From assembly GCF_001704155.1 (NCBI RefSeq), contig NZ_CP016294.1, positions 539,001-603,000 of the forward strand: a stretch of DNA of 64,000 nt. The letters are read 5' to 3'. A program made the translations under genes and the position numbers. This stretch comes from Stenotrophomonas rhizophila (GTDB lineage: Bacteria; Pseudomonadota; Gammaproteobacteria; Xanthomonadales; Xanthomonadaceae). Below the pieces are notes generated by a model. It saw nothing but the letters and a program-made list of their open reading frames with translations. It was not told the origin of the DNA and ran no database searches. Of the stretch, positions 8,793 to 16,523 are shown one piece after another; positions within the stretch are counted from its first letter, which is position 1, and each line of letters opens with the position of its first letter.

Positions 8793-9883
8793 TGCGCCTT
8801 CTCCTTGCCACTGGCCAGTTCGCGTTCGCGGCGATTGAACGATTCGGAATACACCGCCGAACGCGCAGCCAGGATCGGGTCATCGCTGCCGGCAATGCCG
8901 CTGGGCAGGATCAGGGGATCGAAGTTGAGGTTGTTGCAGGCACCGCCGGCCTGCGGCTGCAGCGCGGTCAGGGTCAGCGTGCCCAGCTTCACCTGGCGGC
9001 GGTCTTCGGGCCACGGAATCGAGGGGTCGTTCACCGCATCGCCGGCCGCAGCAACGGTGGCCCACATCTCCCACTGCACCGGCCCCTTGGCCAGGCGCTG
9101 CTGGAACTCATCGCTGAGGTAATCCAGGCTGGCCTCTTTGCGCTGCTCCGCATCCATGGCTTCGAACGGTGCCAGCGGGCGCATGCTCCAGCGCACCACT
9201 TCGGTGTGGCCGTCGGCGTTGGTGAAGCGGAAGCTGTTCACCCCGTTGTACGTGGTGTTGGCCCAGCTGGTGGACCACGGCGCGGTCTTGGCCCATTCGC
9301 CGAACGCCTTCGCCGATGGGTACTTGGCCGCAATGGCTGCCATCTTCGCCGGGTCCGGTTTGCCGGTGGCCGGGTCGGGAATGCCGGCGCGGGTCTGTTC
9401 CAGGAACGCCTCGGTGGTGGGCACCGCGAAGAACGGGAAGCTGTTCATCGCCGTGCGCCATTCCTGGCCGTCATCGCTGACCAGCTGCAGCGCCATGCTG
9501 CGCACGCGCGCATTGGCGTCTGCACCGTGCGGATCGCCGCCGCCGATCGACAGGCGGCCCAGCACCGGTACCTGCTGCTGGCGGAACACCCGCGCCGCGC
9601 TGAGTGCGGCCCCTTGCGGGGTGCCCTGGAAGCTGCCGCTTACGCACGCGCCCTTGCTGTGCGCGCGGCGGAAACCGGGGTGGTTGGCACCGGTGGCTTC
9701 GATGGTGTCGGTGAAGGTCTGCACGGTGGCGCGGTCGCGGCCCAGCCAGCCGGCCAGCCAGGCGAAGGCCAGCACCAGCACGCCGGCGATCAACGCGATC
9801 AGCGCGATCCACAGCAGCGGGGAATGCGGGGGGCGCGGGGCATCCGGCTCACGGCCGGCGCGGGTATAGCGGAAGAGCGACAT
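8789..9883 (-). CDS. Membrane-anchored catalase-family peroxidase (SrpA-like)
   Basis: This 364-residue protein has a short cytoplasmic head, a single anchor near residues 23-45, and a periplasmic catalase-like domain. The conserved region near residues 75-90, HPGFRRAHSKGACVSGSFQG, includes the catalytic histidine context of small catalase-related peroxidases. FRFTNADGHTEVVRWSMRPL matches the catalase fold core. It lacks the full length and lid regions of a true catalase (about 480 residues or more), so peroxidase or heme-redox activity is more likely than bulk catalase activity. It is coupled to the b561 gene. Confidence 0.82.
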   Translation of the reverse strand: MSLFRYTRAGREPDAPRPPHSPLLWIALIALIAGVLVLAFAWLAGWLGRDRATVQTFTDTIEATGANHPGFRRAHSKGACVSGSFQGTPQGAALSAARVFRQQQVPVLGRLSIGGGDPHGADANARVRSMALQLVSDDGQEWRTAMNSFPFFAVPTTEAFLEQTRAGIPDPATGKPDPAKMAAIAAKYPSAKAFGEWAKTAPWSTSWANTTYNGVNSFRFTNADGHTEVVRWSMRPLAPFEAMDAEQRKEASLDYLSDEFQQRLAKGPVQWEMWATVAAAGDAVNDPSIPWPEDRRQVKLGTLTLTALQPQAGGACNNLNFDPLILPSGIAGSDDPILAARSAVYSESFNRRERELASGKEKAQ

Positions 9884-9983
9884 GGGCCGTTACCTGCCTT
9901 CTCGAACGTGAGGGGGTGGGTGCGGCCATGGTGTCAGAACCCCGGTCGCCCGGATATTCACATTTTCGACAAGATTCAACGAA

Positions 9984-10007
9984 CGATCCCCGCCGGGGCG
10001 GGGATCG
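9984..10007 (-). terminator. Hairpin downstream of the aminopeptidase gene
   Basis: CGATCCCCGCC and GGCGGGGATCG form a perfect 11-base stem with a two-base loop. The hairpin begins 14 bases past the end of the aminopeptidase gene at 10021. The following minus-strand sequence is moderately T-rich. It also lies upstream of the catalase-like operon, where it would insulate the two transcripts. Confidence 0.6.
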
Positions 10008-10020
10008 GTGCGGTTCGGCT

Positions 10021-11388
10021 TTACGCGTATCGCGTTTTCAACATCGACCACGCCGAGCGCAGCGCCAGGGCCTCGCCACCGGCCGGGCGGCCCGGGCGTT
10101 CGCCGTCATTCCAGGCGTACACATCCAGGTGCGCCCAGGCCTGGCCTTCGGCGATGAAACGCTCCAGGTACAGCGCCGCGGTCACCGAACCGGCCATGCG
10201 CGAACCGGCGTTGGCCAGATCGGCAATGCCGCTGTGCAGGTAACGCAGGTACGGGCGCCACAGCGGCATGCGCCAGACCGGGTCGCGCGTGGTTTCGCCG
10301 GCCTGCAGCCACTGCTGGGCCAGGCTGTCGTTGTTGCTGAACAGCGCCGGCAGGTCCGGGCCGAGCGCGATGCGCGCCGCGCCGGTGAGCGTGGCGAAAT
10401 CCAGCACGATCTCCGGCTGCTGTTCGCTGGCGTAGGTCAGCGCATCGCACAGCACCAGCCGGCCTTCGGCATCGGTGTTGTCGATTTCGATGCTCAGGCC
10501 CTTGCGGGTGGCGATCACTTCGCCCGGGCGGAACGCATCCGGGCCGATCGCGTTTTCCACCGCGGCAATCAGCAGGGTCAGCTGCACCGGCAGCTCCTGG
10601 GCCATGATCAGCCCGGCCAGTGCCAGCGCGTGCGCGGCGCCGCCCATGTCCTTCTTCATGTTGCGCATGCCGTCGGCCGGCTTGATGTCCAGCCCGCCGG
10701 TATCGAAGCACACGCCCTTGCCCACCAGCGCCACGTGCGGGCGGCCGGCCTGGCCCCAGCGCAGCGCGATCAGGCGCGGCGCGCGGTGCGAGGCGCGACC
10801 CACCGCGTGGATGGCCGGAAAATTCTGCTCCAGCAGCGCGTCACCGGTGATCACTTCGCACTGGCCACCATGGGCGGCGGCCAGTTCACGCGCGGCGTCT
10901 TCCAGCTGCTGCGGGCCCATGTCTTCGGTGGGGGTGTTCACCCAGTCGCGCACGCGCAGGCTGGCGGTGATCACATCGCGCACTTCGGCGGCCGGGCTGG
11001 CCACCAGCTGCGCCGGGGCGCGGTTGGGCTTGCGATAGCGCGCGAAGCGGTAGCTGCCCAGGCCCCAGCCCAGGTGCAGCAGGGTTTCGATGTTGGCCGG
11101 CAGCGCATCGGCCAGCTGCCACACGCTGCCTTCGGGCAGGGCGAACGGGGCGTGTGCATACGCATAGGCATCGCCCGGGTCGCCCACGCCGACGATGGCG
11201 CCGGCCAGGCCGTGTTCGCCCGGCAGCAGCACTACGCTGCCACCGCTGCCGTTGAAGTGCTGCGCATCCAGCCAGGCAACCAGGGCCGGGCTCTGCTGCG
11301 CGCGCCACGCCGCGAACTGTTCGCGCTCCATGACATGCAGCGGCAGGGCCTTGGCCGAATCGGTGGTGAAACCGGTGATCTGGGTCAT
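10021..11388 (-). CDS. M17-family leucyl aminopeptidase-like protein
   Basis: This 455-residue cytoplasmic metallopeptidase carries the M17 landmarks. These are GKGVCFDTGGLDIKP (metal and catalytic lysine region), MKKDMGGAA, and the signature NTDAEGRLVLCDALTY with the second metal ligands. Members release N-terminal amino acids from peptides and contribute to peptide turnover. It is shorter at the N-terminus than PepA (about 500 residues), so it belongs to the second M17 group common in proteobacteria. The HAD hydrolase gene lies 23 bases upstream on the same strand, so the two may share a transcript. Confidence 0.9.
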   Translation of the reverse strand: MTQITGFTTDSAKALPLHVMEREQFAAWRAQQSPALVAWLDAQHFNGSGGSVVLLPGEHGLAGAIVGVGDPGDAYAYAHAPFALPEGSVWQLADALPANIETLLHLGWGLGSYRFARYRKPNRAPAQLVASPAAEVRDVITASLRVRDWVNTPTEDMGPQQLEDAARELAAAHGGQCEVITGDALLEQNFPAIHAVGRASHRAPRLIALRWGQAGRPHVALVGKGVCFDTGGLDIKPADGMRNMKKDMGGAAHALALAGLIMAQELPVQLTLLIAAVENAIGPDAFRPGEVIATRKGLSIEIDNTDAEGRLVLCDALTYASEQQPEIVLDFATLTGAARIALGPDLPALFSNNDSLAQQWLQAGETTRDPVWRMPLWRPYLRYLHSGIADLANAGSRMAGSVTAALYLERFIAEGQAWAHLDVYAWNDGERPGRPAGGEALALRSAWSMLKTRYA

Positions 11389-11411
11389 GCGGGGTCGTGC
11401 TCCGTTCGTGG

Positions 11412-12122
11412 TCAGGCGGTCTGTGCCGATGCGTTCGCATCGAGCCAGTCGGCCAGCCCGGTCAGGGTGTCGAACTGCAGGTCAGGCTGCAGCGAAGGAT
11501 GGTGCCAGGTGTGTTCAACGCGGTTGATCCAGCAGCCGCGCAGGCCGGCCTGCATCGCGCCCACCACGTCCATTTCGATGTGGTCGCCGACGTGCAGTAC
11601 CTGCGCCGGAGCCACCCCCAGGCGCTCGCAGGCGGCGTGGAAGATGCTGGCGGCCGGCTTGGCCGCGCCGTGTTCGCGCGAACCCAGCTGGAAGGCGAAG
11701 TGGTGGTCCAGCCCGATCCGGGCCAGGTCGGCGTTGCCGTTGCTGAGCGCGGCCACCGGCACCCGGGCGGCGATGCGGGCCAGTGCGTCCACCGCGTCCG
11801 GGTAGAACTCCACCTGGTTGCGCGCGGCGTAGAACGCCTCGTAGGCCGGTTCCAGCAGGGCCAGGTCTGCCCCGCTGTTTTCCAGCGCCTCGCGCAGGGT
11901 GAGCCGGCGCAGGGCGCTCAGGTCGTGGTGCAGGTGCGGGTTATCGCGAAAGGAGCGCTCACGCAGTTCGCGCATCGCCGCCACCGGGTACATCGCGGCG
12001 GTGGCGGGGCTGTGCTGGAGCATCCACTCGTACAACACCTGGTCGATGCGGGCGCCGATGGGGGCGAACGGCCACAGGGTGTCGTCGAGGTCGAGAGTGA
12101 TGGCTAGGACGGGAAAATTCAC
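11412..12122 (-). CDS. HAD-superfamily hydrolase (YjjG/flavin phosphatase-like)
   Basis: The 236-residue protein shows HAD motif I LDLDDTLWPF with nucleophile and general acid aspartates near residues 11-13, motif II ALSNGNADL, a motif III lysine region around REHGAAKPAASIF, and motif IV HVGDHIEMDVVGAMQAG. This is a complete phosphatase of the helical-cap subclass. The substrate is not evident; related proteins act on nucleotides, flavin mononucleotide or small phosphates. It probably forms an operon with the downstream aminopeptidase. Confidence 0.87.
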   Translation of the reverse strand: MNFPVLAITLDLDDTLWPFAPIGARIDQVLYEWMLQHSPATAAMYPVAAMRELRERSFRDNPHLHHDLSALRRLTLREALENSGADLALLEPAYEAFYAARNQVEFYPDAVDALARIAARVPVAALSNGNADLARIGLDHHFAFQLGSREHGAAKPAASIFHAACERLGVAPAQVLHVGDHIEMDVVGAMQAGLRGCWINRVEHTWHHPSLQPDLQFDTLTGLADWLDANASAQTA

Positions 12123-12147
12123 CCGCCCATTCTACTCCTGTGGGGTC

Positions 12148-12170
12148 AGCCACGCAGGGCGTGGCTCTAC
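12148..12170 (-). repeat. SMAG-like GTAG hairpin element
   Basis: On the minus strand the sequence reads GTAG, AGCCACGC, a short loop, and GCGTGGCT. It lies between the HAD hydrolase start (12122) and the end of the AI-2E permease gene (12167) and overlaps the last base pairs of that gene. It may serve as the permease gene's 3' hairpin. Confidence 0.65.
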
Positions 12171-13267
12171 TCCAGGAGCTTGGCCCAGCCCTGGGTGCCG
12201 TCCAGGCGCGCCAGCACCAGCTTGATGCAGACCAGCAGGGGGACCGACAGCAGCAGGCCCACCATGCCCCACAGCCAGCCGAATACCATCAGCGCCAGGA
12301 TCAGGATCAGCGGCGAAATCGCCATCTGCCGGCCCAGCACGATCGGGGTCACCACCTGGCCTTCAATGGTGTGCAGGGCCAGGTAACACGCCGCCGGCAG
12401 CAGGGCATGGAACGGGTCGCTGAACTCCACGAAGCCCATCAGCAGCATCAGCGTCACCCCGATCAGCGGGCCCACGTAGGGTGCGAAATTCAGCAGCGCC
12501 GCCACCGTGCCCCACAGCAGCGCCTCCTGCAGGCTGATGCCCAGCAGCAACAGCACCCCGGAGAAGATCAGCCCTACCAGCGTGTTGATCACGGTGATGG
12601 TCAAAACATAGCGCGAGACCTCACGTTCGATCGAACGCAGGATGTCGGTGGTGAACCGCTGCTGCTGCCGGCTGGGGAAGAGCGCGATGGCATGCTTCTG
12701 CAGGTTCTGCCCGTAGATCATGAAGAACAGCGTCAGCAGCACCACCGCCAGCACGGACGCGGCCAGTCGCGGCGCCCGGGTCAGCACCTTGTACGGGTCA
12801 TCCAGCTGGGTGCGCACCACCTGCACCCGGCGGCTGCCCTCGCCACCCGCCACGCGCGCGAAATTCTCCGCCGCCTGGTTGGCTTGCTGCACCGGCTTGG
12901 TCAGGTTCTGCACCTGCCGGGCCACCTTGCGCAGCTGCTGCGGCGCTTCCTGCGCCCATTCCATCGCCGGGCCCACCAGCTGCACGCCCAGCGCGGCCGT
13001 GCCGCTCAACCCCACCCCGATCACCAGCACCGCCGCCAGGAAGCGCGGAACCCACAGCCGGCCCAGCAGGCGCAGGATCGGGTTGCCGACCAGCGCGAAG
13101 AACATGGCAAGCAGGATCGGCAGGATGATTTCCTGCGCGGCCCACAGAGTGAACGCCACCGCCAGCATGGCCAGCACCACCAGCGACATCGGCGCGCGCG
13201 GGCGCGGCGGGGGCGGTACCGGTACCGGCAGGGGAGCGTCGGCAGGGGAGGGCGCAGGAACGCTCAT
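12167..13267 (-). CDS. AI-2E family transporter (PF01594-type permease)
   Basis: The start at 13267 (MSVPAPSPADAP) gives 366 residues with a proline-rich cytoplasmic head; an in-frame ATG 26 codons upstream looks non-coding. About seven to eight hydrophobic segments follow, with the family pattern of two N-terminal helices, a soluble loop near residues 80-160, and a C-terminal bundle containing LNFAPYVGPLIGVTLMLLM and EGQVVTPIVLGRQMAISPL. Those two blocks are diagnostic. The family name comes from TqsA; many members export other solutes or act in Na+/H+ exchange, so no substrate is claimed. Confidence 0.9.
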   Translation of the reverse strand: MSVPAPSPADAPLPVPVPPPPRPRAPMSLVVLAMLAVAFTLWAAQEIILPILLAMFFALVGNPILRLLGRLWVPRFLAAVLVIGVGLSGTAALGVQLVGPAMEWAQEAPQQLRKVARQVQNLTKPVQQANQAAENFARVAGGEGSRRVQVVRTQLDDPYKVLTRAPRLAASVLAVVLLTLFFMIYGQNLQKHAIALFPSRQQQRFTTDILRSIEREVSRYVLTITVINTLVGLIFSGVLLLLGISLQEALLWGTVAALLNFAPYVGPLIGVTLMLLMGFVEFSDPFHALLPAACYLALHTIEGQVVTPIVLGRQMAISPLILILALMVFGWLWGMVGLLLSVPLLVCIKLVLARLDGTQGWAKLLE

Positions 13268-13336
13268 GCAGGTCGCACGCTGGAGAGGAGACGCATTATT
13301 GGGTAGCCCGGGTGCGTGCGGCGTGTGGAATGGGAG

Positions 13337-13358
13337 GCCGGCCAACGGCCGGCGCTAC
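13337..13358 (-). repeat. SMAG-like GTAG hairpin element
   Basis: Read on the minus strand: GTAG, CGCCGGCC, GTT, GGCCGGC. It sits between the AI-2E permease start and the end of the 13362 gene. The same sequence recurs twice at 57331-57399. Confidence 0.7.
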
Positions 13359-13361
13359 CGG

Positions 13362-13832
13362 TTAACGTTCGGAAACGTCGGTCGCTGCTTCCGCCGGCTG
13401 GGGCTGCGGCTGCGCCGCCTCCTGCGTGGCGGTCACCCGGGCCCGTGGCGCAGCGGCAGGGGCGGCAGCCCGAACCGGTGCCGCAGGTGGCGTCGGGTCG
13501 ACCGCTTCATCCACCTTGTCCGCGGCCTGTTCGGCGGTTTCGGCCGCCTCATTGGCCTGCATCGAGGCGAACGCCGCCTGTGCGCTGGCCAGCAGGTTGG
13601 ACACCGAGCCAATCATCTGCAGCCAGCGGGCCCCGTGGAAACGGGTGCTGCCGGGCTCCAGCTTGCCGGCCAGGAAACCACCGGCCAGGCCCACGCTGAT
13701 GATGCGCAGCGGGGTCCAGCCTTCGCGCCAGGCCTGGCTGAGGGTGAACCAGCTGCACTGGGTCTCGTCGACCCGGATCGCGACCACTTGTTCAGCCCGC
13801 TTGACGCGGTGGCGCAGGGCTTCGAACTTCAT
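13362..13832 (-). CDS. Conserved hypothetical protein, third gene of an envelope-stress trio
   Basis: The 156-residue product has a mildly hydrophobic stretch near residues 43-58 (IISVGLAGGFLAGK) that could touch or span the membrane. Its low-complexity tail is rich in Ala, Pro and Glu. The N-terminus MKFEALRHRVKRAEQ is basic. Its start overlaps the stop of the YqjE-like gene by four bases. Position suggests a role analogous to YqjK in the yqjD-yqjE-yqjK cluster, but sequence similarity is not evident to me. Confidence 0.65.
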   Translation of the reverse strand: MKFEALRHRVKRAEQVVAIRVDETQCSWFTLSQAWREGWTPLRIISVGLAGGFLAGKLEPGSTRFHGARWLQMIGSVSNLLASAQAAFASMQANEAAETAEQAADKVDEAVDPTPPAAPVRAAAPAAAPRARVTATQEAAQPQPQPAEAATDVSER

Positions 13833-14335
13833 GGCGTACGCTCCGCTGCCCGGACATCCGCATCGGGATCGTCTTCGGTGGGCTCATCGAACAGGCCGAG
13901 CCGCGACAACTGGCGGCGGGTGGCATGCATGCCGGTGTGGCGGAAGAAGAACGACACCCGCCAGATGGCATAGCCGGTCATCGCCAGGCTCACCAGCGAG
14001 GTGATCAACAGCGAATGGAACCAGGACAGGCCCCAGCGCTGCATCAGCGCGATCAGCGTGCCGGCCAGCAGCAGCCAGGCCGAGGCGCCGAACACGATCG
14101 CCACCCCGCTCCACGCCAAGGCCCGACCGAACGCACTGCGTGCCAAGGCAAATTCAAAGGAGGCCAGCCGACGCAGCGAACGCAGCGTGTGCTTGGCCGA
14201 ATCCACGGTTGCGCGGCCGGCCTGGCCGACCTCGCGGATGCTTTCATCCAGGCGCGGCGCGCGCTGCCCGGCATCGCCCTCCGGTGGGGGCGTTGCCGCC
14301 CCACCGTCAGGCGTCGACTGTGCTTGATCGCTCAC
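13829..14335 (-). CDS. Phage-holin-family / YqjE-like inner-membrane protein
   Basis: The 168-residue protein has a polar N-terminus, an amphipathic segment, two strong membrane helices at about residues 75-97 and 104-128, and a charged tail ending in RLGLFDEPTEDDPDADV. That topology fits the YqjE/'phage holin family' proteins that associate with YqjD-like partners in the inner membrane. It lies between the DUF883-like gene (six bases upstream) and the 156-residue gene (four-base overlap). Confidence 0.75.
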   Translation of the reverse strand: MSDQAQSTPDGGAATPPPEGDAGQRAPRLDESIREVGQAGRATVDSAKHTLRSLRRLASFEFALARSAFGRALAWSGVAIVFGASAWLLLAGTLIALMQRWGLSWFHSLLITSLVSLAMTGYAIWRVSFFFRHTGMHATRRQLSRLGLFDEPTEDDPDADVRAAERTP

Positions 14336-14341
14336 GCCGAC

Positions 14342-14704
14342 TTACTTGTCGCCGCTGCGGGCAAGCTTGGCGATGATCCAGCCGGCGGCAAACGCCACGC
14401 CGAACGAGGCCAGCGGGCGCTCGCGGATCAACTCGGCGGCGCTGTCGACCAGGTCCTTGCCCTTGTCCATCAGCGCATCGACCTGTTCCTTGGCAGCAGC
14501 ACCGCCGAATTCAGCAGCAGCCAGCCCGGACAGTGCGGTGTCGGAGAGTTCGGCCTTGACGTTGGCCTTGCCGATACGCAGTTCGTCGGTCGCCGCGCCG
14601 GTGGCGCCCTTGATCGCGCCGCCGGCAGCGGTGGCAGCCGACTTCAGGTGCGAACCGGCTTCACCCAGGTGTTCCTTCAGGTTTTCGGTATTGGTGGGGC
14701 TCAT
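14342..14704 (-). CDS. DUF883/YqjD-ElaB-like membrane-anchored protein
   Basis: From the ATG at 14704 (MSPTNTENLKEHLGEAG) the protein is 120 residues. A long, Ala-rich amphipathic helix leads to a conserved C-terminal anchor preceded by LIRERPLASFGVAFAAGWII. The 'xRExPxxSxGxAFxxGxxx' pattern is the hallmark of YqjD/ElaB proteins. Members tether to the inner membrane by the C-terminal helix and, in E. coli, bind stationary-phase ribosomes. It leads the three-gene cluster. Confidence 0.82.
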   Translation of the reverse strand: MSPTNTENLKEHLGEAGSHLKSAATAAGGAIKGATGAATDELRIGKANVKAELSDTALSGLAAAEFGGAAAKEQVDALMDKGKDLVDSAAELIRERPLASFGVAFAAGWIIAKLARSGDK

Positions 14705-14839
14705 CGTGTATCTCCGTAGTAAGCGATGGGGAAGGTGACCGCAGGCCATGCCGGTCGAAGCGAACTGAAGGTAATAGCACTGGCAGGGTGTAGAGGGCGT
14801 CAGCTGGTGTGATCCGCGCGCGAAGGTTGCCTGACCGGT

Positions 14840-16267
14840 TCAGCGCATTTCCAGTTCGCCGCGCGCATTGCCGCGCACCACGCGCAGCACCAGCTGCTGC
14901 GGGCGCTGCTGGAAATTGGCGCGCCAGCTGGCCAGGTCGGCGAATTCACCCACGCTGGCCTGGATGATCAGATCGCCGGCGACCAGGCCCGAATTCGCCG
15001 CGCGGCTGCCGCGCTTGACGTCGCTGACCATGACCCCGCTGCTGCCGGCCTGGCGCAATGTCTCGGGCAGGTCTACGAAGGTGGCGCCGCTCAACCGCGG
15101 GTCCAGCGATTCACCGGCCACCGCGCGCGGCTGTTCCTTCAGCGTGGCCTTGAACGTCAGCGGCTTGCCATCACGGCGCACCTCCAGTGTCAGCGCGCTG
15201 CCCACCGGCTGCAGGCCCTCCACGTTGTGCAGCGCCACCGCGCCATCCACCCGCTGGCCATTGGCCGACACCACCACATCGCCCGGCTTCAGCCCCGCCG
15301 CAGCGGCGCCCGAACCGGCCAGCACGCGGGTGACAAGCGCGCCACGCGCTTCGCTCAGGCCCAGGTTCTGCGCCAGCGCCTGGGTGAGGTTCTGTGCTTC
15401 GATGCCCAGCGTGCCGCGCACCACCACGCCATGCTTGATGAGCTGGTCCACCACATCGCGCGCCAGGTTGGTCGGAATGGCCAGGCCCAGGCCGATGTTG
15501 CCGGCCATGCTGCCCTGCGGATTGAAGCTGGCGGTATTGATGCCCACCAGCTGGCCCTGCAGGTTGACCAGCGCGCCGCCGGAGTTGCCCGGGTTGATCG
15601 AGGCATCGGTCTGGATGAAGTTCTGGTAGCCCAGCCCGCGGATGCCGGTGCGGCCCACCGCCGAGACGATGCCCGACGTGACCGTCTGGCTGAAGCCGAA
15701 CGGGTTGCCGATGGCCACCACGAAATCGCCCACGCGCAGCTGCGTGCTGTCGCCCAGCGGCAGCGCGGTGAGCTTGTCGGCCGGAATGCGGATCAGCGCA
15801 ATGTCGGTATCGCGGTCCGAACCGAGGAACTCGGCCTTGACCGTGCGCCCGTCCGACAGCGTCACCTGCACATCGTCGGCGTTCTCGATCACGTGGTGGT
15901 TGGTCAGCACCAGGCCTTCGGCCGCATCGATGATGACGCCCGAACCGAGCGATTCGTTGATGCGCTCCTGCGGTACTTCGGGGAACAGGCGGCGGAAGAA
16001 CGGGTCGTTGAAGTACGGGTTGCGCACCCGCACCACCTGCTTGGTATTGACGCTCACCACCGCCGGCATCACCCGCTCCAGCATTGGCGCCAGCGAGGGC
16101 ACCGGCTGCCCGGCCACCGACGCAGGCAGCGCAGCGGTCGCCGGAATGGCCAGCGTGGCCGGCGCCGCTTCAGCGCGGTTGTCCAGATGGGCGTTGATGG
16201 CGGAAGCGACAAAGCCTCCGAAGGCGGCGGCAAGCGCGAGCGTGAGCAGGGTCGGGAGCGGTCGCAT
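14840..16267 (-). CDS. DegP/DegQ-family periplasmic serine protease (HtrA)
   Basis: The start at 16267 (MRPLPTLL) gives 475 residues with an N-terminal export or anchor segment. The trypsin-like domain shows the full triad: His125 in LTNHHVIENA, Asp155 in DRDTDIALI and Ser229 in INPGNSGGALVN. Two PDZ domains follow, near residues 270-365 and 380-470. These HtrA proteases degrade or refold damaged envelope proteins. The length and two PDZ modules match MucD/DegQ-type enzymes. It diverges from the ribonucleotide reductase gene, with about 255 bases between them. Confidence 0.92.
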   Translation of the reverse strand: MRPLPTLLTLALAAAFGGFVASAINAHLDNRAEAAPATLAIPATAALPASVAGQPVPSLAPMLERVMPAVVSVNTKQVVRVRNPYFNDPFFRRLFPEVPQERINESLGSGVIIDAAEGLVLTNHHVIENADDVQVTLSDGRTVKAEFLGSDRDTDIALIRIPADKLTALPLGDSTQLRVGDFVVAIGNPFGFSQTVTSGIVSAVGRTGIRGLGYQNFIQTDASINPGNSGGALVNLQGQLVGINTASFNPQGSMAGNIGLGLAIPTNLARDVVDQLIKHGVVVRGTLGIEAQNLTQALAQNLGLSEARGALVTRVLAGSGAAAAGLKPGDVVVSANGQRVDGAVALHNVEGLQPVGSALTLEVRRDGKPLTFKATLKEQPRAVAGESLDPRLSGATFVDLPETLRQAGSSGVMVSDVKRGSRAANSGLVAGDLIIQASVGEFADLASWRANFQQRPQQLVLRVVRGNARGELEMR

Positions 16268-16389
16268 GGGAGTCCGGTGGGCGGAAAACACGTATACGGT
16301 AAATCAAGCTGAACGAGTCTGTGCGCTGCCGGCTAAACCGGCGATGAAATCGACCCCGGCCACCGCCGCCCCTGCGACCTTCCGTGCCG

Positions 16390-16418
16390 TTGACACGCCC
16401 CCGTGCCGGCGTAAGCTG
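16390..16418 (+). promoter_or_regulatory. Candidate sigma70 promoter for nrdJa
   Basis: A perfect TTGACA at 16390-16395 is followed after 16-17 bases by TAAGCT/AAGCTG, a weak -10. It lies about 105 bases before the chosen nrdJa start, on the correct strand. I saw no pair of NrdR boxes nearby and no cobalamin riboswitch fold. Confidence 0.35.
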
Positions 16419-16523
16419 GATCCAGGCCGGCCACTAGATGTTGCGTTGCCGACCCAGAGTGCCCCAAGGCGTTGGGTCCGCCAGCGGGCACACCCGGTGA
16501 CCACGCGATGGAGCCTGCCTCGA

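Noticed and set aside
16268..16523. Possible NrdR boxes or a cobalamin riboswitch before nrdJa
   Set aside because: Only one weak ACACGTATAC-like stretch, lying at the degP side, and no paired box or B12-box-like conserved core.
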